Position numbers and translations under genes: made by a program. A DNA stretch of 64,000 nt from an uncultured Porticoccus sp. (GTDB taxonomy: Bacteria > Pseudomonadota > Gammaproteobacteria > Pseudomonadales > Porticoccaceae): positions 264,598 through 328,597 of the forward strand of contig CAMYLT010000002.1 of the NCBI GenBank assembly GCA_947259505.1, in the 5' to 3' direction. Below, in pieces: positions 32,584 to 40,895 of the stretch (its first letter is position 1; every line of letters starts with the position of its first letter). Below the pieces are notes generated by a model. That model was not told where the DNA came from and ran no database searches. It saw nothing but the letters and a program-made list of their open reading frames with translations.

Positions 32584-33786
32584 TTGAACCGCGAGTTGCC
32601 CTCGACCAACAACACCGCTGAACCGCCTTTTGACGTACTGGTGGTCGGCGGTGGTATTCAGGGTGCAGGTGTTGCCCAGGCTGCACAGGCCGCCGGATAT
32701 CGCACGCTGGTGGTGGAAAAAGCCACTTGGGCCGCAGGCACCTCCAGCAAATCCAGCAAACTGATTCACGGTGGTTTGCGCTACCTGCAAAGTGGCGATT
32801 TTTCACTGGTGCGGGAAAGCCTGCACGAACGCGCCCTGCTACTGAAACTGGCCCCCCAACTGGTACACGGCAACTGGTTCACCATCCCCATATACCGCAA
32901 CTCCCACTACCGTCCCTGGCAGATTCGCGCTGGACTCAGCCTCTATTGGCTACTCACTGGCTGCCGGGAAGAAGGCCGCTTTGAAGTGATTCCCAAGTCC
33001 GAGTGGTCTCAACTAACCGGGTTGAAAACCGAGGGGTTACAAACGGTGTTTCGCTATCGGGATGCCCAGACCGACGATGCCAAACTCACGGCAGCAGTGA
33101 TCCAGTCCGCCGTATCTCTCGGAGCAAAAACTCGCTGTCCCGCGACACTACTGGCTGCGGAGGAAGCGTCCGATGGCTACAGGGTGCAGCTAGAAAGCAA
33201 CGAGGGTGTCGAGACAGTCTATTGCCGCCTGCTGGTCAATGCCGCAGGTCCGTGGATCAACCGTGTTGCCGAGCGAGTTTCACCGCACCCCGATCACCTC
33301 GATATCGAACTGGTACAAGGCGCACATCTGGTTCTGGAGCACAAAATCAGCGACCAGTGTTTCTACCTAGAATCCCCAGAGGATGGCCGCGCGGTGTTTG
33401 TCCTGCCCTGGTATGAAGGCACCCTGCTCGGCACCACCGAAACAGCTTTTAATGGCGACCCGGATCAAGCCGCCACCACCCAGGAAGAAAAGCGTTACCT
33501 GCTTAATGTGCTGTACCACTATTTTCCCGACTATCGGGGGGCGGTCTGCGGCGACATGGCGGGACTGCGGGTGCTGCCCAAGGAACAGGCGGGCTTTCAC
33601 TACCGCAGCCGCGAGGTACAGTTTGTGACGTCTGATCGTTATCTCGCCATTTACGGCGGCAAGCTGACCGGCTACCGCGCCACTGCCGAAAAGGCTATGC
33701 AACAAATTAGCAAAATGCTCGGCAACACCACTAAACAGGCCGACACCCGTACTCTGCCCTTGACCCTACCGCCAGAAAACAACTAA
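32584..33786 (+). CDS. FAD-dependent glycerol-3-phosphate dehydrogenase-like protein
   Basis: 400 aa; DVLVVGGGIQGAGVAQAAQAAGYRTLVVEK, SSKLIHGGLRYLQSGDFSLVRESLHER, VLPWYEGTLLGTTE. Confidence 0.85.
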   Translation: MNRELPSTNNTAEPPFDVLVVGGGIQGAGVAQAAQAAGYRTLVVEKATWAAGTSSKSSKLIHGGLRYLQSGDFSLVRESLHERALLLKLAPQLVHGNWFTIPIYRNSHYRPWQIRAGLSLYWLLTGCREEGRFEVIPKSEWSQLTGLKTEGLQTVFRYRDAQTDDAKLTAAVIQSAVSLGAKTRCPATLLAAEEASDGYRVQLESNEGVETVYCRLLVNAAGPWINRVAERVSPHPDHLDIELVQGAHLVLEHKISDQCFYLESPEDGRAVFVLPWYEGTLLGTTETAFNGDPDQAATTQEEKRYLLNVLYHYFPDYRGAVCGDMAGLRVLPKEQAGFHYRSREVQFVTSDRYLAIYGGKLTGYRATAEKAMQQISKMLGNTTKQADTRTLPLTLPPENN

Positions 33787-33800
33787 TAACCGCTCCCCGG

Positions 33801-35246
33801 CTATAGCGTATCCGCAGTGGCATCTGCCATCGCCAGCAGCCAATGTTTAAAGCGCAGCTCAAGCTCCGTATTGGGTTCCGGTGAAAAATACAGAAAATCT
33901 TCCCGCAGCTGCCAGCCGCCCGGCTGCCCCGCCAACAGATAGGCCGCCCCCCGCGCAGTGGCTTCCGGTTCCGGATTGAGAAACACCGGCAAACCACACA
34001 AGTCTGCCAGACGCTGGCAGAAGCCATGCAGCTCCGACAAGCCTCCACTGAGGACAATCTCGGTAAACGGCCCACCCATTTCGCTAAGCCTCAGAAAGTT
34101 GACCCTTAGCAGAAATACGATACTTTCCAGCACGGCCACCATCCCGGACTCAGGGCTTTGCTGATTGAAGTACATAAACCGACTGGAGAAATCACTGCGC
34201 CAATAGGGCGCGCCCAGCCCGCCAACGCCATTTAAAAATAGTGGAATATCGGTGGCCGCACGACACCATTTGTCCAGATGCAGTTGATAGTCGTCGACAC
34301 CCAACTCAACCGCTTGCCGTTCCAGTGCACTGGCGGCGCCGTTGACGGTGCCCTCCGCCACAAACCAGCGCTTTTTCGGCGACTGATACACCAGCGTCTT
34401 GAGCAGGCCCGGTGGCGCAGGCTGGGCTTCTGGCCAGGTCGCCGCAATAAAAGCCCCGGTACCGGCATTGATATACACCCGCTCCCCGTGTAACGGCCCG
34501 GCACCGAAAAAGGCAGCGTTCTGGTCGCCGTTGAGCAGTTGAACCGGAACGGACGTATCACCCACAGCCAGGGTGCCGAACTCGCTGGCGCTGGGCTGTA
34601 CCGGCGGGAGAATCTGTTGAGAAATTCCAAATTGGGAGAGCAACGTCTTATCCCACTGACCACTGTTGAGATTCAGCAACAAAGTACGCTGGGCATTGCC
34701 GGGATCAACGGCAAAGTGATGTTCTCGCGTGAGGGCGAACAGCAGATAACTCGCCAACGGCCCACAGGCCAAGCGCTGCTCGGCCAATGCCTCACCAACG
34801 GCGGGAAGGGTATCCAGGCACCAGCGCAACTTGCTGGCACCGTAATGGGCGTTGGGACGCAAACCGGTACGTTCCGCCACCTCACCATCATTCAACTGCA
34901 GCTTCGCCAGCAGATCGGCAGCACGGGTATCCTGCCAACTCAGTACTGGTGACAACGGCCTGCCGCCCTGTCGATCCCAGCACACCAGGCTGGAGCGCTG
35001 GGTTACCAGCGCAGCCGCTTTCAATTTATGGAGTTCTGCCCCCAGTTGTTCTGGCAGCTGGTCGAGCAAGGTGCGGATGGAAGCCACCATTTCCACTGGG
35101 TCCTGCTCCACCCTGCCCGGCCCCGGATATCGTGTCTCCACCGACTCACGCAGCAGCAGGCGCTGTTCGCCAACGGCATCAAATACCAGCAGGCGGCTAC
35201 TCTGGCCACCCTGGTCAATCACCAGAAAAAGGGAATCACTCATCAC
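33801..35246 (-). CDS. FGGY-family carbohydrate kinase (glycerol kinase-like)
   Basis: 481 aa; FLVIDQGGQSSRLLVFD, VLSWQDTRAADLLAKL, INAGTGAFIAATWP, FTEIVLSGGLSE. Confidence 0.85.
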   Translation of the reverse strand: MMSDSLFLVIDQGGQSSRLLVFDAVGEQRLLLRESVETRYPGPGRVEQDPVEMVASIRTLLDQLPEQLGAELHKLKAAALVTQRSSLVCWDRQGGRPLSPVLSWQDTRAADLLAKLQLNDGEVAERTGLRPNAHYGASKLRWCLDTLPAVGEALAEQRLACGPLASYLLFALTREHHFAVDPGNAQRTLLLNLNSGQWDKTLLSQFGISQQILPPVQPSASEFGTLAVGDTSVPVQLLNGDQNAAFFGAGPLHGERVYINAGTGAFIAATWPEAQPAPPGLLKTLVYQSPKKRWFVAEGTVNGAASALERQAVELGVDDYQLHLDKWCRAATDIPLFLNGVGGLGAPYWRSDFSSRFMYFNQQSPESGMVAVLESIVFLLRVNFLRLSEMGGPFTEIVLSGGLSELHGFCQRLADLCGLPVFLNPEPEATARGAAYLLAGQPGGWQLREDFLYFSPEPNTELELRFKHWLLAMADATADTL

Positions 35247-35263
35247 TGTATTAAAGCAAAGTT

Positions 35264-35497
35264 TTAGTCGCGGCGAACGGGATATAAGTGATTACAGCAA
35301 CCCGCAAACAGCGGGTCGCGCAGCTGGTAGGGCAAAAGCAGCATGAATTCACCCTTTTTGATTTTGACATCCAGCGGGTTAATGCTGGCGGCGTGAACTT
35401 CAACCAACAGGTCATCATCCCGCAACATCGGCTCCGGCAGATCGCCAATCCGGCCACCGCCCTTTTTGCCATAGCCATCAATAATGAATGCCTTCAT
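35264..35497 (-). pseudogene. Truncated zinc-type alcohol dehydrogenase/quinone oxidoreductase N-terminus
   Basis: MKAFIIDGYGKKGGGRIGDLPEPMLRDDDLLVEVHAASINPLDVKIKKGEFMLLLPYQL matches the MDR N-terminus, then an unrelated tail and stop at 77 aa. Confidence 0.7.
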
Positions 35498-35558
35498 GAT
35501 ATTTTCCCCGCTAAATGGTTAACCAGACCCGCCATGCACATGGTCGAATATGGTCCGA

Positions 35559-36422
35559 TCATGCGGTTGCCAAAAAATAGTCAATCTGCGCCGCCACTTC
35601 CTGCGGGTGTTGCTGGTGGGGCCCGTGACCGGCATTGGGGTACATGGCCAACTGGGCGTTGGGAAGCTCCCGGTACAGTACCCAGTGGTTCTTCGCCGGA
35701 AAAAAGGGATCGCGATCCCCGGACACGATCAGCGCCGGTTGCCGCAGTTCATTCAGGCGACTGTAGTGACCACTCGCCCCGCCCATGAAATCCCCAATTA
35801 GCTGTGCCATCACACCCATCACCTCCGGCCCGACCACCGGTTCCAGGTCTTCACTGCGGGCCATGACCCGCTCAATAAACGCCTGCGTTTCCTGTTCATG
35901 GCCAACCGCAAAGAACAGGTAGCGGATATCTTCAAAGCTGTACTCCGTTTGTGTCGCAATGTTGAAGACGATATCGGTTGGCGGTTCATTGTCGGGATTG
36001 CCGCCCGCGCCGGTGCCGACCAACACCACCTTGCGCACCAATGTTGGTTCGGCCATGGCGATGGCCTGAGCGACAAAGCCGCCCATTGAGAAGCCCAACA
36101 CATCGACGCTGTTATAGCCCAGCGCCTTCACGAAGTCGGCGGCGTTTCGGGCCTTCTCATCCACGCTAGTCGCGGCATAACCTGTCGAGGTGCCGATCCC
36201 CGCATCGCTGAACAGGATGACACGGCGCGTCCTGGCCATTTCGTCCACAAAGCCGGGGTCCCAGTCATCCAGGGTACCGCGGAAACGCTGTAGAAAGACC
36301 ACAGGCGTCGGGTCCGAGGGATTCGCTTGACCCAATTCACGATAGGCATAGCGAACACCACTGACGTCAATATGTTTGGTGCTAATGGTGTAGGCCTGGA
36401 TGCCATTGTCGACGTTGGTCAT
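35559..36422 (-). CDS. Alpha/beta fold hydrolase
   Basis: 287 aa; VFLQRFRGTLDDWDPGFVDEMA, nucleophile elbow VDVLGFSMGGFVAQ, C-terminal GHGPHQQHP. Confidence 0.88.
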   Translation of the reverse strand: MTNVDNGIQAYTISTKHIDVSGVRYAYRELGQANPSDPTPVVFLQRFRGTLDDWDPGFVDEMARTRRVILFSDAGIGTSTGYAATSVDEKARNAADFVKALGYNSVDVLGFSMGGFVAQAIAMAEPTLVRKVVLVGTGAGGNPDNEPPTDIVFNIATQTEYSFEDIRYLFFAVGHEQETQAFIERVMARSEDLEPVVGPEVMGVMAQLIGDFMGGASGHYSRLNELRQPALIVSGDRDPFFPAKNHWVLYRELPNAQLAMYPNAGHGPHQQHPQEVAAQIDYFLATA

Positions 36423-36437
36423 GTGTTACTCCTGAAT

Positions 36438-36908
36438 TTAATCGTGGTGTTTTGTTGATGATGCAGGGCGGCAGGGGACGAATAGATTTGCTACAAACAC
36501 CTGCACGGGTTCGTTGTGCTGATTCAGCGTAGTGCTCTTCACCTTGAGAATTCCCCTCTCGGGGGAGGATTTGGAGACGCTGGTCTCCAGTACTTCGCTT
36601 TCGACCCGCAACTCATCCCCCGGTCGCACCGGTCGCGGCCAGCTCAATTCTTCAAAGCCGGCGCCGACGATTCCCCAGGCGGGCTTGAAATCGCTATCGA
36701 CCAATAACTTCATCGTGATCGCTGCGGTGTGCCAACCGCTGGCGGCGAGACCGCCAAATATCGAATGACTGCAAGCGCCTTCATCGAGATGAAACGGTTG
36801 CGGGTCGAACTCGGCGGCAAAACTTTTAATGCGCTCAGCGTCGATGCAAACTCGGCCGGAACTGAATTGTTGTCCCACCGCAAAATCTTCCAGGTATCGC
36901 TCGGTCAT
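36438..36908 (-). CDS. MaoC family dehydratase
   Basis: 156 aa; FAAEFDPQPFHLDEGAC hot-dog/MaoC signature; ELSWPRPVRPGDELRVESEV. Confidence 0.88.
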   Translation of the reverse strand: MTERYLEDFAVGQQFSSGRVCIDAERIKSFAAEFDPQPFHLDEGACSHSIFGGLAASGWHTAAITMKLLVDSDFKPAWGIVGAGFEELSWPRPVRPGDELRVESEVLETSVSKSSPERGILKVKSTTLNQHNEPVQVFVANLFVPCRPASSTKHHD

Positions 36909-36933
36909 ATCGGCTACCTCACCAGCGAACAGT

Positions 36934-36953
36934 TATATGACGATCATCATAAT
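36934..36953. promoter_or_regulatory. Putative TetR-type operator, site 1 (imperfect palindrome)
   Basis: TATATGAC-GATC-ATCATAAT; core TATGAC-N4-ATCATA differs from site 2 (TATGAC-N4-GTCATA) by one base. Confidence 0.55.
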
Positions 36954-36958
36954 TGAAT

Positions 36959-36978
36959 TATATGACACTCGTCATATA
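36959..36978. promoter_or_regulatory. Putative TetR-type operator, site 2 (perfect palindrome)
   Basis: TATATGAC-ACTC-GTCATATA, perfect 8-bp inverted repeat with 4-nt spacer in a divergent intergenic region. Confidence 0.65.
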
Positions 36979-37018
36979 TAATGTCACGCAGTTTACCGGC
37001 ACACCAAAGGAGCGCGAG

Positions 37019-37585
37019 ATGAAAGTGACCAGAGAGCAAGCTGCCCAGAACCGGGAACGGATTGTCGAGGCCGCCGCCCAGCTATTTCGCGAGCGGGGTT
37101 TTGACGGTATTGGAGTCGCCGGCCTTATGAAAGAGGTGGGCCTCACCCACGGCGGTTTCTACGGCCACTTCGCCTCTAAAGATGATCTGATTGCCGAAGC
37201 GTCCGCCTGTGCCCTCAAACGCTCACTGACAGACTGGAACGAGTTCGTGGAGCGCGCATCGGGTGATGCGCTGTCTGCCATTGCCGGTCGCTATCTGAGT
37301 CGCAACCATCGCGACAACCCCGGTGAAGGTTGTCTGCTGGCCGCGCTTGGACCGGACCTGTCGCGACAGGGACCGGCCGTCAGGCATGCCGCTACCGATG
37401 CCATACGCGCTGCTCTCGACTTTATGACCAAGCTCGTGCCAGGCAAATCCAAAGCGGCAAAAAGACAGAAAGCCATCAGTGCCTACGCAACCCTGGTGGG
37501 CACCATGGTCATGGCGAGAATCGTGGACGACTCCGAGTTTTCACAGGAAATTCTGGATGCCGGCCGGGTAGCGCTCGAAGAGTGA
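37019..37585 (+). CDS. TetR/AcrR family transcriptional regulator
   Basis: MKVTREQAAQNRERIVEAAAQLFRERGFDGIGVAGLMKEVGLTHGGFYGHFASKDDL; start at ATG 37019. Confidence 0.93.
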   Translation: MKVTREQAAQNRERIVEAAAQLFRERGFDGIGVAGLMKEVGLTHGGFYGHFASKDDLIAEASACALKRSLTDWNEFVERASGDALSAIAGRYLSRNHRDNPGEGCLLAALGPDLSRQGPAVRHAATDAIRAALDFMTKLVPGKSKAAKRQKAISAYATLVGTMVMARIVDDSEFSQEILDAGRVALEE

Positions 37586-37756
37586 AGAGCTGGGCTTAAG
37601 GATTGACTCAGATAAGATTCCAATAGCGGGATAGCGGCTTTCAAGTAGCCATTGTTGCTGTACCCATAGGGCTGTGATCCCGTTGCAACAGTTTCTTCAC
37701 TTGCAAAAGAACCTGTACTTTTTTCCCAACAACCTCTTTGTTTTTTAAAACGACCA

Positions 37757-38239
37757 TTAACCCAGCAACAGCCCATTTTCGATGGGGATGAACACACTGG
37801 CAGCATTGATAAGCGATGCGGCGGTCAGTTTGGGCACGCCGTAGACCTCGACCACTTTCCCTTTCTCCACCAGCTTGTTTACCAGTAGGTCAAAATCGCC
37901 ATCCCCGGACACCAGCACCACCACGTCCGCTGCTGCGGCGTACTCCATGGCATCGATGGTGATGCCGACATCCCAGTCGCCCTTGGCAGAACCGTCCGAG
38001 CGCTGAATAAAATTCTTCAGTTTCACCTCGAAGCCGATGGCCCGCAGAATATTCTGAAACTCGCGCTGTTTCTGGTCGCCTCGTTCCGTGGCATAGGCAA
38101 TGGCTTTGACAACCTGTCTGTCGGCGGTGGCCCGCGACCAGAAGGCGTTGTAGTCAAAGTTGCGCCCGTAAGTCTGCCGCGTCGTGTAATAGACATTCTG
38201 CACATCCACCAACAGCACCACGTTCTTCATCGCCAGCAT
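37757..38239 (-). CDS. NYN domain protein (LabA/DUF88-like, PIN-like nuclease fold)
   Basis: MKNVVLLVDVQNVYY, GDWDVGITIDAMEYAAAADVVVLVSGDGDF acidic residues. Confidence 0.88.
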   Translation of the reverse strand: MLAMKNVVLLVDVQNVYYTTRQTYGRNFDYNAFWSRATADRQVVKAIAYATERGDQKQREFQNILRAIGFEVKLKNFIQRSDGSAKGDWDVGITIDAMEYAAAADVVVLVSGDGDFDLLVNKLVEKGKVVEVYGVPKLTAASLINAASVFIPIENGLLLG

Positions 38240-38328
38240 CCCGGTTAATCAATAGCGGGGCATTACAGAACAGCGCGGGCGGTTACTCAAGGGAAAACTC
38301 GACTTTCCGGCTGGCAGGGACAAAAGAA

Positions 38329-38394
38329 TTACGGCACCAGCGCCTCACTTAATCGCAGGGGATGACCCACACCGTGAAAGACCATGGCGCGCAT
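38329..38394 (-). pseudogene. 22-codon remnant of a zinc-dependent alcohol dehydrogenase N-terminus
   Basis: ATG at 38394 reads MRAMVFHGVGHPLRLSEALVP then TAA; the start matches a common Zn-ADH N-terminus. Confidence 0.45.
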
Positions 38395-38477
38395 GGTAAT
38401 GGGCAAGCGCTTTTCCCCCACGAATGATTGCCCTCCCTAAGGCTGTTTTTCCCTGACCAAAGCCGCATCCCGGCAAG

Positions 38478-39554
38478 CTACTTCCGCTCCGGTAGCAGCT
38501 CCGATTCGTTAACCAGCTTCCGCTGGATTTCCTCGTGAGCCGCCTTGAGATTGGCCCAGCGCTCTGCCGTGGACGGATGGGAGCTACTGTAATGCTCCTT
38601 GATGCCGTCCGGATGCTCAATTGCCATCCGCCGCCAGAATTCATTCACCACCGCGGTATCCACCCCGGCACTGGCCAGGTAATACATGCCCACATAATCC
38701 GCTTCCCGCTCAAAGTCCTTGCTGTAGAGACTGGCTGCCACATTGCCAAAGGTGCCGCGGGTATTGACGCCATAGCCCGCGGCAATAATGTCGAAAATGC
38801 TGCCCAGCAGGTAATTGCCGGTTAGCTTCTCCATATGCCCCTCGCTGTTGTGGGCGAACTCGTGGGCGATCACTGTCATCAGCTCATCATCGGATTCGGC
38901 AAAGCGGTACATGCCCGCCGTCACATATACCGAGCGACCATCTGCAGCGGCGTTGAGGCTATCGTCTTTTACCAGCATCACCGGGAAGGAACAGGCTTTC
39001 ACCGGCACGATGTCCAGTGTCTGAAGCTTACCGGCCCGCTCAATGCCGAGCTCCAGATGCAAATCAGATGTCGGCATGGACAACATTTCCAGGGATCTGG
39101 CGAACGCCTCGGTAGAGTGGGTATTCGGTATTTCGATACCATTTACCGAACGCACCACATCCAGTTCCCTCAGCCCGGCATAGGCCGCCGGGCTACCGAA
39201 AATGACGTGAGTGATGACAATGCCTTCTCCCACTCCATACACTCCGGAAAACAGCGCCCGGTCCTTTTCCGCCAGGGCTGACGTATCCTTCCACACCCAG
39301 CCGAAAGAGCGTATTTGATGCTCGGGACACAGCTTCAAGCCACTGGTCCTCAGCCGCCAGGCCAGATCCTGTAAATGTGACTGCCGTTCCAGATAGACCT
39401 TCTCCGCCTCAATCCGTTGCCAACCCTGCTCCTGCAGCACCTCCGTTGCTGAAGGCTGGGCAATCTCCGTGGTCGGGGCACAGCCGGCCAGCACCATGGT
39501 CAAACACACCAATGCAGTAGAAAAACATAACCTGCCGCATGTCAACATCATCAC
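38478..39554 (-). CDS. M48 family metalloprotease, predicted lipoprotein with PDZ-like region
   Basis: 358 aa; lipobox VLAGC, AYAGLRELDVVRSVNGIEI, active site VIAHEFAHNSEGHMEK. Confidence 0.88.
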   Translation of the reverse strand: MMMLTCGRLCFSTALVCLTMVLAGCAPTTEIAQPSATEVLQEQGWQRIEAEKVYLERQSHLQDLAWRLRTSGLKLCPEHQIRSFGWVWKDTSALAEKDRALFSGVYGVGEGIVITHVIFGSPAAYAGLRELDVVRSVNGIEIPNTHSTEAFARSLEMLSMPTSDLHLELGIERAGKLQTLDIVPVKACSFPVMLVKDDSLNAAADGRSVYVTAGMYRFAESDDELMTVIAHEFAHNSEGHMEKLTGNYLLGSIFDIIAAGYGVNTRGTFGNVAASLYSKDFEREADYVGMYYLASAGVDTAVVNEFWRRMAIEHPDGIKEHYSSSHPSTAERWANLKAAHEEIQRKLVNESELLPERK

Positions 39555-39665
39555 TCACACAGGCCTTCAAGCGGCTTGAACAACAGCCCTCTCCCAACCG
39601 TAAAACAGTCAGGTTTCCATTATTAAATATAGAAGAAACGGGCAGTGGAAAGGTGGTTGCGGTGG

Positions 39666-40217
39666 TCAGGGTATCGCAGGATCAGTGAGTAACAGCGTGA
39701 CATCGACCACAGAGCCCTCCGAGTGGCGCTGCACGGGCAGCCCCAGGTGCAACAGCACTTCCAGCATCTTGCGGTTCTCGCCCATCACCGTGGCGCGAAA
39801 CTCCGCCACACCGGCGGCCCGCGCCACCTGCACCAGATGCTGTAACAAAACAGTGGCAACCCCGCGCCCGTGATAGGCGTCGTCAACTGTCAGGGTAATC
39901 TCGGCGGCTCGCACAGGCTCGTCCGCGCAGAGAAAGTAACGACCGACACCGACAACCAGCGACTTATCCTCATCAATCGCCACCAGCGCCACATGCCGGT
40001 CGAAATCGATCTCGGTGAAATACACCAATTCCTGGGGCGAGAGCTCATGCTTGTGTCGGAAGAAACGGAAGTAGGCGGATTCGGGGCTGAGCCGTTGCAG
40101 GCCCGCCTGCAATGACGCCTTGTCATCGGGACGGATGGAACGTATCAGCAACTCGTGACCATCGAGCAAATGGTCTCGCACCGAATAGTTGCGCAGTATT
40201 CCCGGTGTTACATCCAT
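39666..40217 (-). CDS. GNAT family N-acetyltransferase
   Basis: 183 aa; DGHELLIRSIRPDDKASLQAGLQRLSPESAYFRFF; VDDAYHGRGVATVLLQHLV. Confidence 0.88.
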   Translation of the reverse strand: MDVTPGILRNYSVRDHLLDGHELLIRSIRPDDKASLQAGLQRLSPESAYFRFFRHKHELSPQELVYFTEIDFDRHVALVAIDEDKSLVVGVGRYFLCADEPVRAAEITLTVDDAYHGRGVATVLLQHLVQVARAAGVAEFRATVMGENRKMLEVLLHLGLPVQRHSEGSVVDVTLLLTDPAIP

Positions 40218-40293
40218 CTTTTCCAGCCACCTGTCGTGAATGCACCAGTCACAGCAAAGGGATTAACGGGAGTGCCGTGGTAATGATCCATGA

Positions 40294-40683
40294 TCATTTC
40301 AGCGTAGCTCCTCTCTCTGCCAATAGCTTCCGCAAGATGGATCGGTGACAACGGGCTTCATTTTCACAGTAGCAGCCCACCGACAGATTGGAACTATGGG
40401 ACAGCGCCGCCAACAGGTCGAGCACCCGGCTTTTCTCCGGATCGTCCAGCTCCTTAGAGAATTTCCGAGCAAAGTCCGCCCACTCCTTGTCAGTGCCAGC
40501 GACCTGGGCCAGCTTTATCAACTCAGGGGATGGCGAGAGATTCGGCAGCCAGACGTCGTACCAGTTACCGGAAGCAAACTCAGCCTTCGGCACGCCACGC
40601 GGCGGTCGCCTGACCGTGCCGATACGCAGACCTTCGTCACTGGCCCGCTCTGAACCCAAACGCACAATGCGGATTGTCATCAA
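40294..40683 (-). CDS. DUF488 family protein
   Basis: 129 aa; IRIVRLGSER...GTVRRPPRGVPK, SVGCYCENEARCHRSILRKLLAERG. Confidence 0.85.
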   Translation of the reverse strand: MMTIRIVRLGSERASDEGLRIGTVRRPPRGVPKAEFASGNWYDVWLPNLSPSPELIKLAQVAGTDKEWADFARKFSKELDDPEKSRVLDLLAALSHSSNLSVGCYCENEARCHRSILRKLLAERGATLK

Positions 40684-40895
40684 CGACTCCTCTGCTCATG
40701 CACTTCCCATAAAGAGCCAGTGCTGGTCCCGACTCATGGCAACCAGATCATCGCGAAATAGAATCACCACTCCATCATTACAGGACAGCCCAGAGAGTTC
40801 CTCAAGGTGATCAGAGGGATTGCGTTGAATGACAGATAGTCGGCGTCGGTGTCCGGCAGGTAATTATCCACCTGCCACCCAACGGCCGATTGTTG

